From assembly GCA_027604705.1 (NCBI GenBank), contig JADHYV010000025.1, positions 248,001-312,000 on the forward strand: a DNA stretch of 64,000 nucleotides. Reading direction: 5' to 3'. The stretch is from Allomyces arbusculus (taxonomy: Eukaryota > Blastocladiomycota > Blastocladiomycetes > Blastocladiales > Blastocladiaceae). Shown piece by piece: positions 46,600 to 57,780 of the stretch. The number at the start of each line of letters is the position of its first letter. Positions within the stretch are counted from its first letter, which is position 1. The notes under the pieces are model-generated. The model was given only the letters and a program-made list of their open reading frames with translations. It made no database searches and had not been told where the DNA came from. A program made the position numbers and the translations under genes.

Positions 46600-47360
46600 A
46601 TCCCGCATCCCATTCACGACCACCGTTTCGTCTGCTCCGCGTTGCGAAAGACCGCCATGGCCCGCCATGGCGTGTGTCGTGAAGACGGGCGTCTTGGCCA
46701 ACCGGGACCATGAAGCGAATGGTGCAATCACAAAACCCATCACTCACGGCCCGCAGCTCCACCTCCTCGTCCACTGCCATGTCCAGCTCGAGCATGCCAG
46801 CACGAACGCAAATACGCCCGCCGACAGAAAGTGCCAGACGCCGTAGAGCAGCCACACGGCCACGTCGCACGCCGTTGATCGAGGCGCGAGAAAAACGTGT
46901 GCGCGGGGCGCCCAACGAGAAACGTATCAATGACCGGCAGTTTCGTCACGTCAATGTCGGAGAGGTAGAGCATGAGTGCGGCATGCACGAGTAGACGGCC
47001 AGGTACGCGACGAGCGGGATCAGGGCAAGGAAAAGGTGCGGCCTGGCCGGCGGCTGGGTGTGATGCATGAGTGATCTCGGTAAAGACGAGACGTCGCCGA
47101 TGAGCGTACTTGTCGACGACCACGAAGATTCGCGCGATGACATTCGGGGCTCGACGCACCGGCGGGTGGAGGTGCGGACGCAAGCGTCTCGCGCGCGAGC
47201 AGGCCGGCTTGCACGACAATCGCGATCGGCAGCACCACGCGCAACGGTCCATGGCGCACAGGCCATTCCGGCGACAACGGTCGCCGCGAGGAGGAAGACG
47301 AGCCGCGCCAACTTGAATGAGAGAAATCGCGAGCCATGACACCCGGATCCTGTCCAGAAA
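46600..47360 (-). pseudogene. possible decayed multi-pass membrane protein
   Basis: Reading leftward, hydrophobic segments appear in order but in changing frames: LARLVFLLAATVVAGMACA, LRVVLPIAIVVQAGLLA, VIARIFVVVDK, PHLFLALIPLVAYLAVYSC, AALMLYLSDIDVTKLPVIDT and AVWLLYGVWHFLSAGVFAFV. One junction (VVVDK to PHLFLAL) is explained by a normal GTACGC...CCAG intron. Others lie in stretches with no AG acceptor at all, so splicing cannot join them. This suggests a broken host gene or sequence errors. Family not recognised. Confidence 0.4.
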
Positions 47361-47991
47361 TCGTCGCTCGATCGAGCGATTTGATCGTTGCTTCGGGAAC
47401 CATCAGTGCCCGCGATTGGACGTGTTGCGGCCGGCAGGATCGCCGCCATCATCGTTCAGCGAGCCTCTGCTTCAGGTCCCGCAGTGATAGTCGTGGGCCG
47501 AGGGCGGGATCAGTAACAGTACAGCTGCTTCGTTGCCAATGCCATGATGTTGTCGCGTGAGCGCGGTCTTGGGGACAGCGAGCGAATCGACCTCGCAGCA
47601 TATGCCCGTCGTGCAGCGGTTTTCTGGAACAAACTCGAACAGTGCGACCGCGCGAGAGTGCCGATGAGATCGGCTTGAGGGTCGACGGCCAGCGGGGAGG
47701 ACGACGCAACGCGCCGTCAGGGCAGATGCGATTCTAGTAGCAGCCGAGATTGACGAAAAGCACGAACGGTTCCGCACGTCACCCGGCACACCAGCCTGAC
47801 ATCTCAGCGCGCAGCACCCATTCCGATCCAACTGGAAATAAGGAAGATATATATATCCGCTGGATGCAGACCGAGAGGACCGCGCATGACGGCGGCGATA
47901 ATGGTGGTGGTGGTGATGGTGCAACAGGAACATGAAGGCCGCGTGCCGCGCCGGCCGGACTATTGCCGGGAAGCAGGACGCCGCGCGCAAC

Positions 47992-48029
47992 AATAATAAG
48001 AACAACAACAACAACAACAACAACAACCT
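47992..48029 (+). repeat. AAC/AAT simple repeat
   Basis: A trinucleotide run (AATAATAAG followed by nine to ten AAC units). It gives a false poly-Asn frame on the plus strand. Confidence 0.9.
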
Positions 48030-48257
48030 CCATCTCCCCCCTCTCCCTCCGGCAAAACGCGCCGTGGCCGCGTTGGTACATACACTGGGCCCGCGCACGT
48101 GCGTGCGCCGACCCACGTCCGGGCGCATGGAACCCATCCTCCCCTCTCCTCCCACTCATGCGCGAGCAAACGAAACAATGAATTCCGAGACGCGATCCGC
48201 GCACGCGGATAAGACGTGCCAGCCTCGGGCACGCGCGCCACCACACCGGACCAGTAC

Positions 48258-49955
48258 TCATTGCCGCCGCCCAAACATCATGTCGCGCAAACTGTTGGGC
48301 AGGCCGAACCCCTTGCCGTGATTGCTTGCCGGGGACGATGGACTGCTGCCAGCACCGGTCCCGCCGCCGCCGTTCTTGAGCTGGTGCAGCTCGTCGGCGT
48401 GCGCCTGCCGCCACTCGAGCGCGCCCTGCACCCATCCTGCCATGTCGATCTCGTCGGCGTGGTCCTGGTACTTGAGAATGAACGGGTGCACAATCAGCTC
48501 GGCGTAGGTGGGCCGCGCCTTGGCGTCCTTTTGCAAGCTAGGAAGGGTGAAGGTCAAGTCAAATTCGAGTTCCGGGAAACGGGGCGCTTGCCATGATGCG
48601 AAAACATACCATTGCCGCACAAAGTCGATCGCCTCGGGCCCAAACCGGTCGTGCGGGAGATCGGGCGGCGTCTCGTGCACGATCGCGTTCAGCTGCGCGA
48701 AAATCGAGTCGTAGCGGTTGGCCGGGTAAGGGTACTTGCCGGAGCCGACCTCGAGACCTACGGAAGACTCGCAGCGTGAGCTGCACATGCACCGCGGTTG
48801 GGGAGACAACAAGGCAACAAGGTGAGCCGCGTACAAGAAATGCCGAGAGACCAAACGTCCGACGCGACCGAGTAGGCCGCATTGTCGGACATGGCGATTC
48901 GTTCCGGCTAGAGAGTTCAATCGGGGATAGGTGAGCGGCACACTCAAAGGGGCCAAACGGGAACAAGTCGAGCACGTACGGCCATGTAGCTTTGGCACCC
49001 GATGTTGGTCTTGGCGAGCGACTGGATGAGCTGGCCCGACACGCCAAAATCACACAGCTTGATCTCGCCCTTGGAGTTGGCCAAGACGTCTAGACGATGT
49101 CGTTTCGATGGGTCAGTTTTCGGGCAACGGTCGCGGTCGGTAAAATAACACCCAAAGCGCACTTGTCGGCTTCACGTCGCGATGAATGATCTTGAGCTCG
49201 TCCTTCAAGAATCGGAGCCCCGATACAATCTACGGCAGATATCGCTTCAGTTAACTTGCTTGATGCCGAACCGCATGCACGCGACAGCGTACCGAGAATG
49301 CGATGCGCGACAAGACGTCTTCCGGCACGCCGTTCTTGTAGGGAATCAACCGGTCGAGTGATCCGGCGTCCATGTACTCCATGCAGTAGTAGACGCACGA
49401 CTCGATGAAGAAGGCGCCGTAGAACTCGACAATGTAGGGCGAGTGCGACTTGTGCAGCACGTCGAGCTCCATCAAAATCTGCGACAGTTTGCCTGTGTCG
49501 AGCTCGAGCCGGATTTCCTAGATCCGACAGCCAAATTCATCAGTTCCACTGTGCCCGTTCGTTGACCGATGGGCCTCAAGGCAAAAAAGTACCTTCATGG
49601 CCATGATGACCTTGGTGGGCTTGTGAAAGACCTTTTGCACGACGCCGTACTGGCCCTTGCCGAGTTCCTCACGCAGCTCGAGTTCGGCCATGTTGATCTT
49701 GTAAGAGTTGCCGGAACTGAAATCGACGCCATCGGCGTGCAGCACGGCCTTGCCCGCAAAGTTGAGCTTGCCGGACGGGTCGCTAGTAGCATTGCCAGAT
49801 CGGTAAGCGTGCTGGACCCCACGACGCGCAACGATCGAACGACAAGGGCGTACGCACACATATTTGGCGAAATTGGCAAAGGGTGGCGGCACGTCCTTTT
49901 CCAGCTTGAGGTTGCGGGTAAACGCCGGCTTTGGGCGCGGCGCGCGAGCGGCCAT
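48258..49955 (-). CDS. PBS2: HOG-pathway MAPK kinase (Pbs2/Wis1 type)
   Basis: Dual-specificity kinase that activates a Hog1/p38-type stress MAPK. Eight exons: 49955-49858, 49782-49593, 49517-49293, 49229-49163, 49089-48980, 48907-48835, 48757-48610 and 48537-48258, giving 396 residues. [20 protein letters not shown] just before the kinase is a Pbs2/Wis1 signature. Kinase motifs: glycine loop GKGQYGVVQ, Lys96 in MAMK, then HRDVKPTNVL (Asp189), DFGVSG (Asp207) and activation site Ser217/Thr221 in SLAKT, followed by GCQSYMAPERI. The N-terminus has only about 70 residues; [12 protein letters not shown] (7-18) looks like a MAPK docking site. The long regulatory N-terminus of yeast Pbs2 is absent, giving an animal MKK3/6-like size. 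Confidence 0.95.
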
Positions 49956-50924
49956 GGTAGATCGATGGACCACGCGAGGTCCGTGGACGGAGGGACGGGG
50001 CTGGTAGGAGGGACGCGCCGCGAGAAATCAGCGCAATGGGTTCGGCGAGGGTGAATGGTTGCCGCGATATAACGGCGAGCGCGGCGTGGCCTTGTCGTTC
50101 GAGGAGGAACAGCGGGGATGGAGAAGCGACACCGACCGACGAAATGGATCAAAGCCGCGGTCGTTCCCGCTCGTTCGCGCTCGGCCGGGTTCGATTGCGA
50201 GTGTGGCGTGTGAGGGTTGCGTCCGAGCGCGAACGCACTTGTTCAACGGCGTGATAGATCAGCCGTGTCGCACGCTGCTGCTGTTACTGCTGCCGCCGCG
50301 CGTGCGAGGACGGACAGTGGGACCCTCCGGCAGGAGACACGAGGACGCGTCCCGTTGTGGTTCGGGTCGCGGTTCGGCTGGTAGGCGAGCGGAAGGCCGC
50401 GTAACTGCGGGTCGTAAGGTCCCGGAGGAGCGGAAATGGGGCGCAGGGGCGGGCAGCGGGCGCGTGCGGCGTTGCGCGGGCCAGACGAGCGCGACGGCGG
50501 GTGGGTTTCGTGCGCGCAGAGCAAGTGCGGGGGGTTACGGCGCGAGAGACGCGTTTGCTGGCGGAAGGCACGGGTAGTACGGCCGCGGCGGAGGCGAGTA
50601 GCGACGGCGAGGTTGGCGGTGGCGAGTGGGGTCCGGCTGGTCGGTGGGCGCTGATTCCGTGTCCATGTGGCGGCGCTGGACGCGGTCACAGGGCGCTCAC
50701 CCAAGCGTGCACTGCCTCCTCACGCGTTGCCCTCCGTCCGGCCCCTCCACGTTCATTACCAACCAACCCTCCGTCCGCCCAGCCGCGATCGCTCCCCGCC
50801 GCACCAAGCAACTGCCGGCATCGCGACGACGCTTCCCGCGCTGCACTCGGATCCCTCCCTGCTTGAGCACGAGCTCATTGAACCGAACGCGTTCCCGCCC
50901 TCTCCACCCCCCACCATCACCGCC
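49956..50924. promoter_or_regulatory. divergent promoter region, PBS2 / GTP cyclohydrolase
   Basis: About 970 bp between head-to-head genes. Arg-rich open frames on both strands are composition artefacts. Pyrimidine-rich leader precedes the cyclohydrolase ATG. No specific site recognised. Confidence 0.45.
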
Positions 50925-51962
50925 ATGTCCAACTCGACGCCCGCCGCGACTGCCCCCACCCCCAACGGCCGTGGCCACGGCCGTCCCGCACCCGTCGAGC
51001 GCGCGCAGTCGCCCGACTACCAGGCCATTGAAGGTGCGCACATGACGCCATTTCACTGATCAACGCGCCACGGGCGGGCACTGACCGGACTGTGGGATCC
51101 GACGCGACAATCAGCCCCAAAGGCTGAACGGTCCATGTCGCCCACCTCCAACGAGCGCCGCACTGCCGCCATTGCCGACTCAGTCCGCCAGATCCTCGAG
51201 TCCCTCGGCGAGAACCCGGACCGCGAGGGCCTGCTCAAGACGCCCGAGCGCTACGCCAAGGCCCTCACCTTCTTCACTAAGGGCTATGAGGAGGATCTCA
51301 AGAGTATGCAGATTGCGTGGTGCAACGCGGCCAATCATCTCCATCCGATTCGAGATTTATGTCACGCGTCTTGACCCGTCTAGGTCTCGTCAACGAGGCC
51401 GTCTTTGCCGAAGACCATCAAGAAATGGTTATTGTGCGCGACATCAACGTGTTTTCGCTGTGCGAGCACCACCTCGTCCCGTTCTACGGCAAGGTACGCG
51501 TCGTGATCGTCTCTTTTGCGTGCCGCTCGGTGACTGATCACGACGTGTCTTCTTCTCCTCTCCTCGTCGCTCAAACAGATCCACATTGGCTACATCCCCA
51601 ACGGTCCGTGTTCCCGCACCATCGACATGACTCTCGCCCGTCGCTCCTAAACTCACGCTTTACTTCCACCAAATACAGGCAAGGTGCTGGGCCTCTCCAA
51701 GCTTGCGCGCATCGCCGAAATGTTTTCGCGCCGCCTGCAGGTCCAGGAACGGCTCACGCGCCAGATTGCGCGCGCCATTGACGAAATTCTCAAGCCGCAG
51801 GGCGTCGCCGTCGTCATGGAGGCCGCGCACATGTGCATGGTCATGCGTGGCGTGCAAAAGCCCGGCGCGACCACCATCACCTCGTCGATGGTCGGCGTCT
51901 TTGAGTCGCAGGCCAAGACGCGCGAAGAGTTTTTGAGTCTCATCAACTCACGCCGCGTTTGA
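50925..51962 (+). CDS. FOL2: GTP cyclohydrolase I
   Basis: First enzyme of tetrahydrofolate and pterin synthesis, converting GTP to dihydroneopterin triphosphate; homodecamer, zinc enzyme, cytosolic. Exons are 50925-51033, 51115-51303, 51384-51493, 51579-51603 and 51679-51962, giving 238 residues. Exon 4 is only 25 nt (IHIGYIPN). Landmarks: [20 protein letters not shown] then [29 protein letters not shown] then HLVPFYGK with zinc Cys and His; [20 protein letters not shown]; and [16 protein letters not shown] with the second zinc Cys. The C-terminus [13 protein letters not shown] is typical. A Pro/Ala-rich leader of about 50 residues precedes the core. Confidence 0.97.
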
Positions 51963-52264
51963 GCGAGAGGATGTGCGCGGGATGGTCGAGCCGGGTCGGT
52001 CGGGTCGGGACCTGACGACGATGGCGGACTGGGGATGAATGGGGTGGACAAGGTCGTGATTCGCGACAACGAGAGATTGTGAGACCTGGAGTGGATGTTG
52101 ATAACCGTGATTTACCTGAGCCTTTGCAAAATACAACGTTTGAGCGGACTTCTTGTTTTGTGGACACTCTCAGCCGGTCGTGTTAAGATTCTCAACCGGA
52201 CTTACGCAATACCGATAAATTTTCTGAAGAACAAAAAGAACAAACCAACACCAACAACACTTCA
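51963..52264. other. short convergent spacer
   Basis: 302 bp between the cyclohydrolase (+) and PUS4 (-) stops; AT-rich toward the right, presumably holding both 3' ends. Nothing else seen. Confidence 0.5.
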
Positions 52265-53719
52265 CTACCAGCCGTACCCATCGTACCGCGACCCTCGCGA
52301 ACTCCCACGATGCCCATAGTCCCGCGACCCACGCGAACTCCCACCGTGCCCGTCGAGCGGCAACCCGCGCGAACTTCCGCCACCGAACCCGTCGTCCCGC
52401 GACCCATACCGCCCGCGCGACCCGGCCCCGCCGTACCCGTCCCTCGACGGCCGGTTCGTCCACTTCTTGGGTCTCGCTGACGCTTCATCCGCCTCCACCG
52501 GTGGATCCACGGGCTTAATCATTCCCAGCACATTCTCCACATCCCATTGCTCGTAACTCAATGCCGTCGCCTCGTCCCAATCGCCCTGCCGAATGCGGCG
52601 CAACTGCACGACATGCGCGGCCGAGTCCATGGCGTGTGCGAGATCGTGCACGATCGACCGCACGTAGGTGCCTTTGGTGCACGTCATTTGCAGCTGGAAT
52701 TGTGGGCCGACGGGGATCGATGGCGCGGTCGTGGGTGCGCCGGCGTCGGCGTCGGCGTGGGAAATCGCCGCCGCCGCCGCCGTTGTCGAGTTGGCGTTGG
52801 AGGTCGCCCCAGAAGCGGCTGGGTCGGCGTCAGGGGTCGTGGCCGCTATCGCCAACTCGGCAGACTTGACCGGCGTGGAGTTCGGGATCCAGTCCATCAA
52901 CTCGAGCGAGGAAATGGTCACGGGACGCGGCTCGAGTTCCGGAATCGGTTTACCCGACCGCGCGTAGTCGTACATGGCCATGCCGTCGCGCTTGATGGCG
53001 CTGAAACTAACGGTGGACAAGGGGCGTCAGAGCGCGTAGCGAGCGTTGGTGGAACGCAAAGAGACGATACGTGCATGGGTGGCACTTGCATAATGTCGCC
53101 GCGGAACCGCGGCAGCGTCTGCTCAATCAAGTCGCGCGTAATGTGGTGGTATGGCGCCGTATTGGTAAGTTGGCCCTCCATATCGTACGTGTCGGTTTCG
53201 GCACCTGCAAGTGCAAAACGACGACGGTCAGCGGGTTGGGCTGACGGATGGTGCCAAGTCAAAGCGAGCCGTACCGAGCTGGCCCGTCACCGTGTACGTC
53301 TTGGTACAGTCGAGGTACGATGCGAGCGCCTTGGTCCCATGGCCGACGCCAATGATCAGCACGCCTGTGGCCAGCGGATCCTGCGCCACCCATTTCATTG
53401 TCAGTTCCTGGAACAATTTCGACCACAAAATCCATGTCCGTACCAGTGTTCCACCATGGCCAACCTTCAACTGTGTGCGCCGCAAACCTTCTTCCTCGCA
53501 AATGGCCCGGCACAGAATCGCCTTGATTATGTTGACAATGTGTGCGCTCGTCTTGCCCTGCGGCTTGTCGACGGCGAACACACTACGTTGGTGCACGAGT
53601 GAATATCATTGTTGATGCTGACGTTCATGAGTTTGGCGGTCCGGATTGAAGGTGTGGTTCGGTCGGGTCGGGGCGAATTCTGGTTATGTATACCCATTGA
53701 GTGCTCGGCGGAGCGACAT
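52265..53719 (-). CDS. PUS4: tRNA pseudouridine-55 synthase (TruB/Pus4)
   Basis: Makes pseudouridine 55 in the T-loop of elongator tRNAs, in nucleus and mitochondria. Exons are 53719-53694 (26 nt), 53582-53444, 53380-53275, 53204-53066 and 53006-52265, giving 383 residues. The start exon encodes MSLRRALN and joins to GVFAVDKPQGKTSAHIV, the TruB opening. Intron 2 falls inside the catalytic motif: GHGGTL | DPLATGVL, where the Asp is the nucleophile. Further motifs are KTYTVTGQLG, TDTYDMEG, QVPPMHVSFSAIK and CTKGTYVRSIVHDLA. An Ala/Thr/Asp-rich insertion of about 45 residues separates the last two. The C-terminus is an Arg/Gly/Ser/Tyr-rich tail of about 60 residues with repeated GSSRG, an RNA-binding-like addition absent from bacterial TruB. 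Confidence 0.95.
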
Positions 53720-54025
53720 GTTAGTTGGTCCTTGCACGATCCAAAGAGCTTTTTGTTGGCCGCGTGAATGCCGTCGTCGGTATGCTGCAAGTGCTGGCCA
53801 GGTTACGAAAGGTGGTTGTGACAAAGGATTCGTTGCATGAGGATCTGGGCTGGTCATGGCTGCGCCGTCGAGACCAGCATACGCGGCCGCTCGTCGATCG
53901 CCTCCTGGAATGAGGGATGAGGGTGAGACTTGTTGGCTGCTCCATAGCCGCTTACCTACACTCAATGTCCATCACGAAACAGGCACTGTTCATTGTCCTT
54001 GTGATACAAGCAAAATAATTGAACG
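53720..54025. other. short intergenic spacer
   Basis: 306 bp between PUS4 start and the FUM1 stop (both leftward). Nothing recognised. Confidence 0.5.
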
Positions 54026-55622
54026 TTACGCTTCCGACGGCCCCAGCATCTTCTCCGGGCGGACCCACTCGTCAAATTCGTCGGCCGTGAGCAACTCGAG
54101 CGCGAGGGCCGCCTCCTTAAGCGTGGTCCCTTCCTTGTGCGCCTTCTTGGCGGCCTTGGCCGAGTTGTCGTACCCAATGTGCGGGTTGAGCGCCGTGACG
54201 AGCATGAGCGACTCCTTCATGATCGCGTCGATCCGGCGCTCGTTGGGCACGATCCCGACGACACAGTGGTCGGTAAACGACTTGGCCGCGTCGCCGAGCA
54301 AGCGAATCGACTGCAGCACGTTCTTGATGATGATGGGCTTGAAGACGTTGAGCTCAAAGTGGCCATTGGAACCGGCAATCGAGACGGCTGTCGTGTTGCC
54401 CATGACCTGCGCACAGACCATGGTCAGGGCCTCGCACTGCGTCGGATTCACCTTGCCCGGCATGATCGACGATCCGGGTTCGTTCTCGGGCAAGAACAGC
54501 TCGCCGAGCCCGCACCGCGGCCCGGACCCGAGCAGCCGAATATCGTTGGCAATTTTCATGAGCGAGACAGCGACCGTATTGAATGCGCCCTGCGCCTCGA
54601 CGAGCGCATCGTGCGCGGCGAGCGCTTCAAACTTGTTAGGCGCCGTGACGAACGGGAGCCCCGTCTCCTCGGCAATCGCCTCGGCCACGGCCTCGGCAAA
54701 CCCGACCTTGGTGTTGAGCCCCGTGCCGACGGCCGTCCCACCCTGCGCGAGATTGTAGAGCCGCGGCAAAACCCCTTCGACGCGCGCAATCGCGTACTCG
54801 ACCTGCTTGGCGTACCCCGAAAACTCCTGGCCGAGCGTGAGCGGCGTCGCGTCCTGCAAGTGCGTACGGCCAATCTTGATGATCGGCATCCACTTTTCCG
54901 AGCAGTCGTTAAGCGCGTCGTGCAGCTTTCGCAGGCCCGGCAACAGCCGCTGGTGAATTTCCGTGACGGCGGCGACGTGCATGGCCGTCGGGAACGTGTC
55001 GTTGGACGACTGCGACATGTTGACGTGATCGTTGGGGTGCACAGGCTTCTTGGACCCAAGTTCACCGCCAAGAATCTCGATGGCGCGGTTCGAGATGACT
55101 TCGTTCACGTTCATGTTTGACTGCGTACCCGACCCGGTCTGCCAGACGACCAGCGGGAAGTGGTCGTTGAGATTTCCGGCAATCACTTCGTCGGCCGCCT
55201 GGATAATGGCGTCAGCCACGGTCGCGTCGAGCCCATAGCGCAGGTTCACTTGCGTGGCCGCCTTTTTGAGCACGCCAAAAGCCTTGATGACGGGGATCGG
55301 CATGCGCTCGGTTGTGCCGCCAATGTCAAAGTTTTGGAACGAGCTGGGTGAGGGTCATGGGGATTCAGCGTCAGCCGAGAGGGAACCGATGGCGAGACGG
55401 GGTGAGCGAGCAAAAGATACGAACCGCTGCGTCTGCGCGCCCCAGTACTTGTCGGCGGGCACCTCAACATCGCCAAACGTGTCGCGCTCGATTCGGTGCT
55501 CGGTCTGGATCGGTCAGGTGCGGAACGAGAGGCAGTGGCCACGACGGGACGCGTTGGGCCGGTGGTGGGTTAATTAGCGACCAGCGGCGCGTCAGGAGCG
55601 GGCAGCGCGCGATCAGCGGCAT
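54026..55622 (-). CDS. FUM1: fumarate hydratase, class II, with mitochondrial presequence
   Basis: Interconverts fumarate and malate in the TCA cycle; fungal enzymes are shared between mitochondrion and cytosol. Exons are 55622-55551, 55504-55425 and 55343-54026, giving 489 residues, the normal length. Exon 1 encodes exactly the basic presequence [20 protein letters not shown] then PAQR. The mature part starts [20 protein letters not shown]. Class II landmarks: [52 protein letters not shown] and the signature [16 protein letters not shown]. The first intron is the shortest seen here (46 nt, donor GTCCCG), so that junction carries some doubt. No internal in-frame ATG immediately follows the presequence, so dual targeting would not be by leaky start. 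Confidence 0.96.
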
Positions 55623-56612
55623 GGCGCGAGTTGCGGTGACCGACGAGAGAACGTGGCCAGACACATAGCAGAGCGTCGACAAGAGGAGATGCGGAGCAGG
55701 AACGGGAACGAGTACGCGAGAGTGAGCCGCACGCGTCCTAGAGCGACCGCGACAGTCAAGAACAGGGTCGTCGGACGCGTACCATGGTGGTTCGGATCGT
55801 GTTCGTGTCGAATTGTGTTGCTCAGAGAGAGTGCCGGTGGGGCCTGGGATTGGGATCTTTTTCAACGCCAGTAGTCAGGTGCGCCACGCGTCGAGGTCGA
55901 GAGCGGGTCCAAGGTAAAGGCGGCGCAGGCGCGACGCGTGCGCAAGACGCGAAGAGAACGTTGCGTTGCCGACCAAGAATGAACACGGAGTGGTGCCAAA
56001 AAATTACGGCGGCAGGAGCAAGTTGAGCGCAGCGTGCATGAAGTGTGGCGACAAGAGAAAAGAGGGCAGTGGTGTGGGGTGAGAGACGCGTCCGGCTCGA
56101 CAAAGTGGGCCCAGCACGACGCGCGCCGAGCAAGTCTCGACCTGTATCATCCTGAATACGGACGTTGGCGTCGACACGCGCGCAAAATGCTGTGGGAAAC
56201 AACATGATGGCGCGCAACTGGGGCGCTGCAGATGAGGCACCGCCCGCGACCACAGCGCGGCATGCGAATCGCCGAGGATCGCTGGTCGAGGAGGTTGCCG
56301 ATCCCGCGCGCGTCGTGGGCCGCAGCGTGGCCACGTACAAGTGGACGGAAAACGGCCGGTTGCGCGTGGTGCCGGTGGTGCAGTCTGCCGGGACGAAGTG
56401 TCGATCTCGTGCTGGCTGGTGCAGGTGGCTGGTGCAGGTGGCTGGCTGGTCGTCGAGTTCAGGTTGGCGCGGCGCGGCGTGGCTCGTGATGGCAGGGACC
56501 CACCGCCATCACGTGCAAGCGTCCCTGCCCACCGCTCGGCTGCGATTTGGCTGGCTCGCAGACGCCTCTGCTGTTGATCTCTCCCACCTCCGTCTTTGTG
56601 GCCATCATCAAC
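55623..56612. promoter_or_regulatory. divergent promoter region, FUM1 / uL23
   Basis: About 990 bp between FUM1 (-) and the ribosomal protein gene (+). A pyrimidine-rich stretch (CTGTTGATCTCTCCCACCTC and onward) sits just before the ribosomal ATG, as is usual near transcript starts of such genes. No gene inside. Confidence 0.45.
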
Positions 56613-57780
56613 ATGTCCAAGACGACCGGTAAGCTGCAACACCCACCACCATCATCAACCGCCGGCACACGACCCACGACCGACTCGTCCGTCGACGAGG
56701 AGCACCACAAACGCCGCACACACCGTTTCACCGAACGAGGGCGGCGCCAAGTCGCGGTTTTCGCCGCCGCACGACCGTGGCCATGCCCGTCCATCCGACA
56801 CGGAATCCGACACACCGTGCTCGCGCACCCGGGTTTTTCGATCTTGTCCTATCGCTCGCCACCGTCCTCCTCGTGTCACGGAAGCTGCCCCGCGGCGTTG
56901 TTTTGGCACCGTTTTGGCGTTTGCATGCTCCTCTCGACGGTTCGAGCGGGACGACGGGATTGCCCCGTCGGCACCCTTCCAAATTCGCCGTTTTTGTGAC
57001 TAGAACACTGACCGAATCCCCCGCCAACTTGGTGACGCTTTGCGAATCTTCGCAGCTCCCAAGGCCAAGGCTCTCGCTGCCCGCAAGGCTGCCCTCAAGG
57101 GTACCGCCGCCACGAAGGTGCGATGAGCCTTGGTTTCCCGTGCGAGCTCCGACCGTTTCGCGCTCGAGCAGTTCGGTTCTTCCCGCCTCAGCACGGCCCG
57201 TTCGCGGTGTTCGGAGCGAGTCGGTGAAGTCGGGCTGTTTTTCTCGAGTTGTTTCGGGACGGTGTCTGGAGCGAGCTTGTGTTGCAGCCGACCCAATCAT
57301 TGACTTTGCTCGCATTTGAACTCACCGGGCCGTGCTGCTTCACGCTCCATACCCACATGGCGGTCGCTCTTGGGATGGTGTTTTGTTTGTTCCCTTCTGC
57401 TCTCTCGGATTATTTAGACGCGCAAGGTCCGCACGACCTCGACGTTCCGTCTGCCCAAGACCCTCAAGCTCGCGCGCAACCCCAAGTACGCGCGCAAGTC
57501 GGCGCCGTCCCTCCCCCGCCTGACGGCCTTGAACGTGCTCAAGCACCCGCTCACGACCGAGTCGGCCATGAAGAAGATTGAGGACGAGAACACGCTCGTC
57601 TTCATCACCGACGTGCTTGCCAACAAGCACCAGATCAAGCAGGCCGTCAAGACGTCGTTCGACGTTAAGGTCCAGAAGGTCCGCACGCTGATCCGCCCGG
57701 ACGGCAAGAAGAAGGCCTACGTGCGCCTTACGGCCGACTACGACGCCATGGAGGTCGCCAACAAGATTGGTTTCGTGTAA
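56613..57780 (+). CDS. RPL25: 60S ribosomal protein uL23 (L25/L23a)
   Basis: Large-subunit protein at the polypeptide exit, contact site for signal recognition particle. Exons are 56613-56628 (16 nt), 57056-57117 and 57418-57780, giving 146 residues (yeast 142). The leader [20 protein letters not shown] is Ala/Lys-rich as in the family. The conserved core is [56 protein letters not shown] and [20 protein letters not shown], then [14 protein letters not shown]. The two introns (427 and 300 nt) are far longer than others in the window, and intron 1 has the only GTAAG-type donor I found. I looked for box C/D snoRNA motifs in them and saw none. Confidence 0.98.

Larger units (their letters stand above)
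46433..48257. other. intergenic with a decayed membrane-protein gene and an AAC repeat
   Basis: About 1.8 kb between TRM140 and the MAPK kinase gene. The decayed gene at 46600-47360 and the simple repeat at 47992-48029 are listed separately. Otherwise nothing. Confidence 0.5.

Noticed and set aside
47472-48155. protein with a poly-His and Arg stretch on the minus strand
   Set aside because: Arises from simple GGT/CAC repeats; no start context, domain or splice support.
54137-55120. 327-residue open frame antisense to FUM1
   Set aside because: Shadow of a GC-rich coding sequence; Arg/Gly/Leu-rich, no domain, opposite a complete enzyme.
56629-57417. box C/D snoRNA in the uL23 introns
   Set aside because: No TGATGA-type C box with a matching CTGA D box; GCGATGA near the intron 2 donor lacks a partner. 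H/ACA was not excluded.
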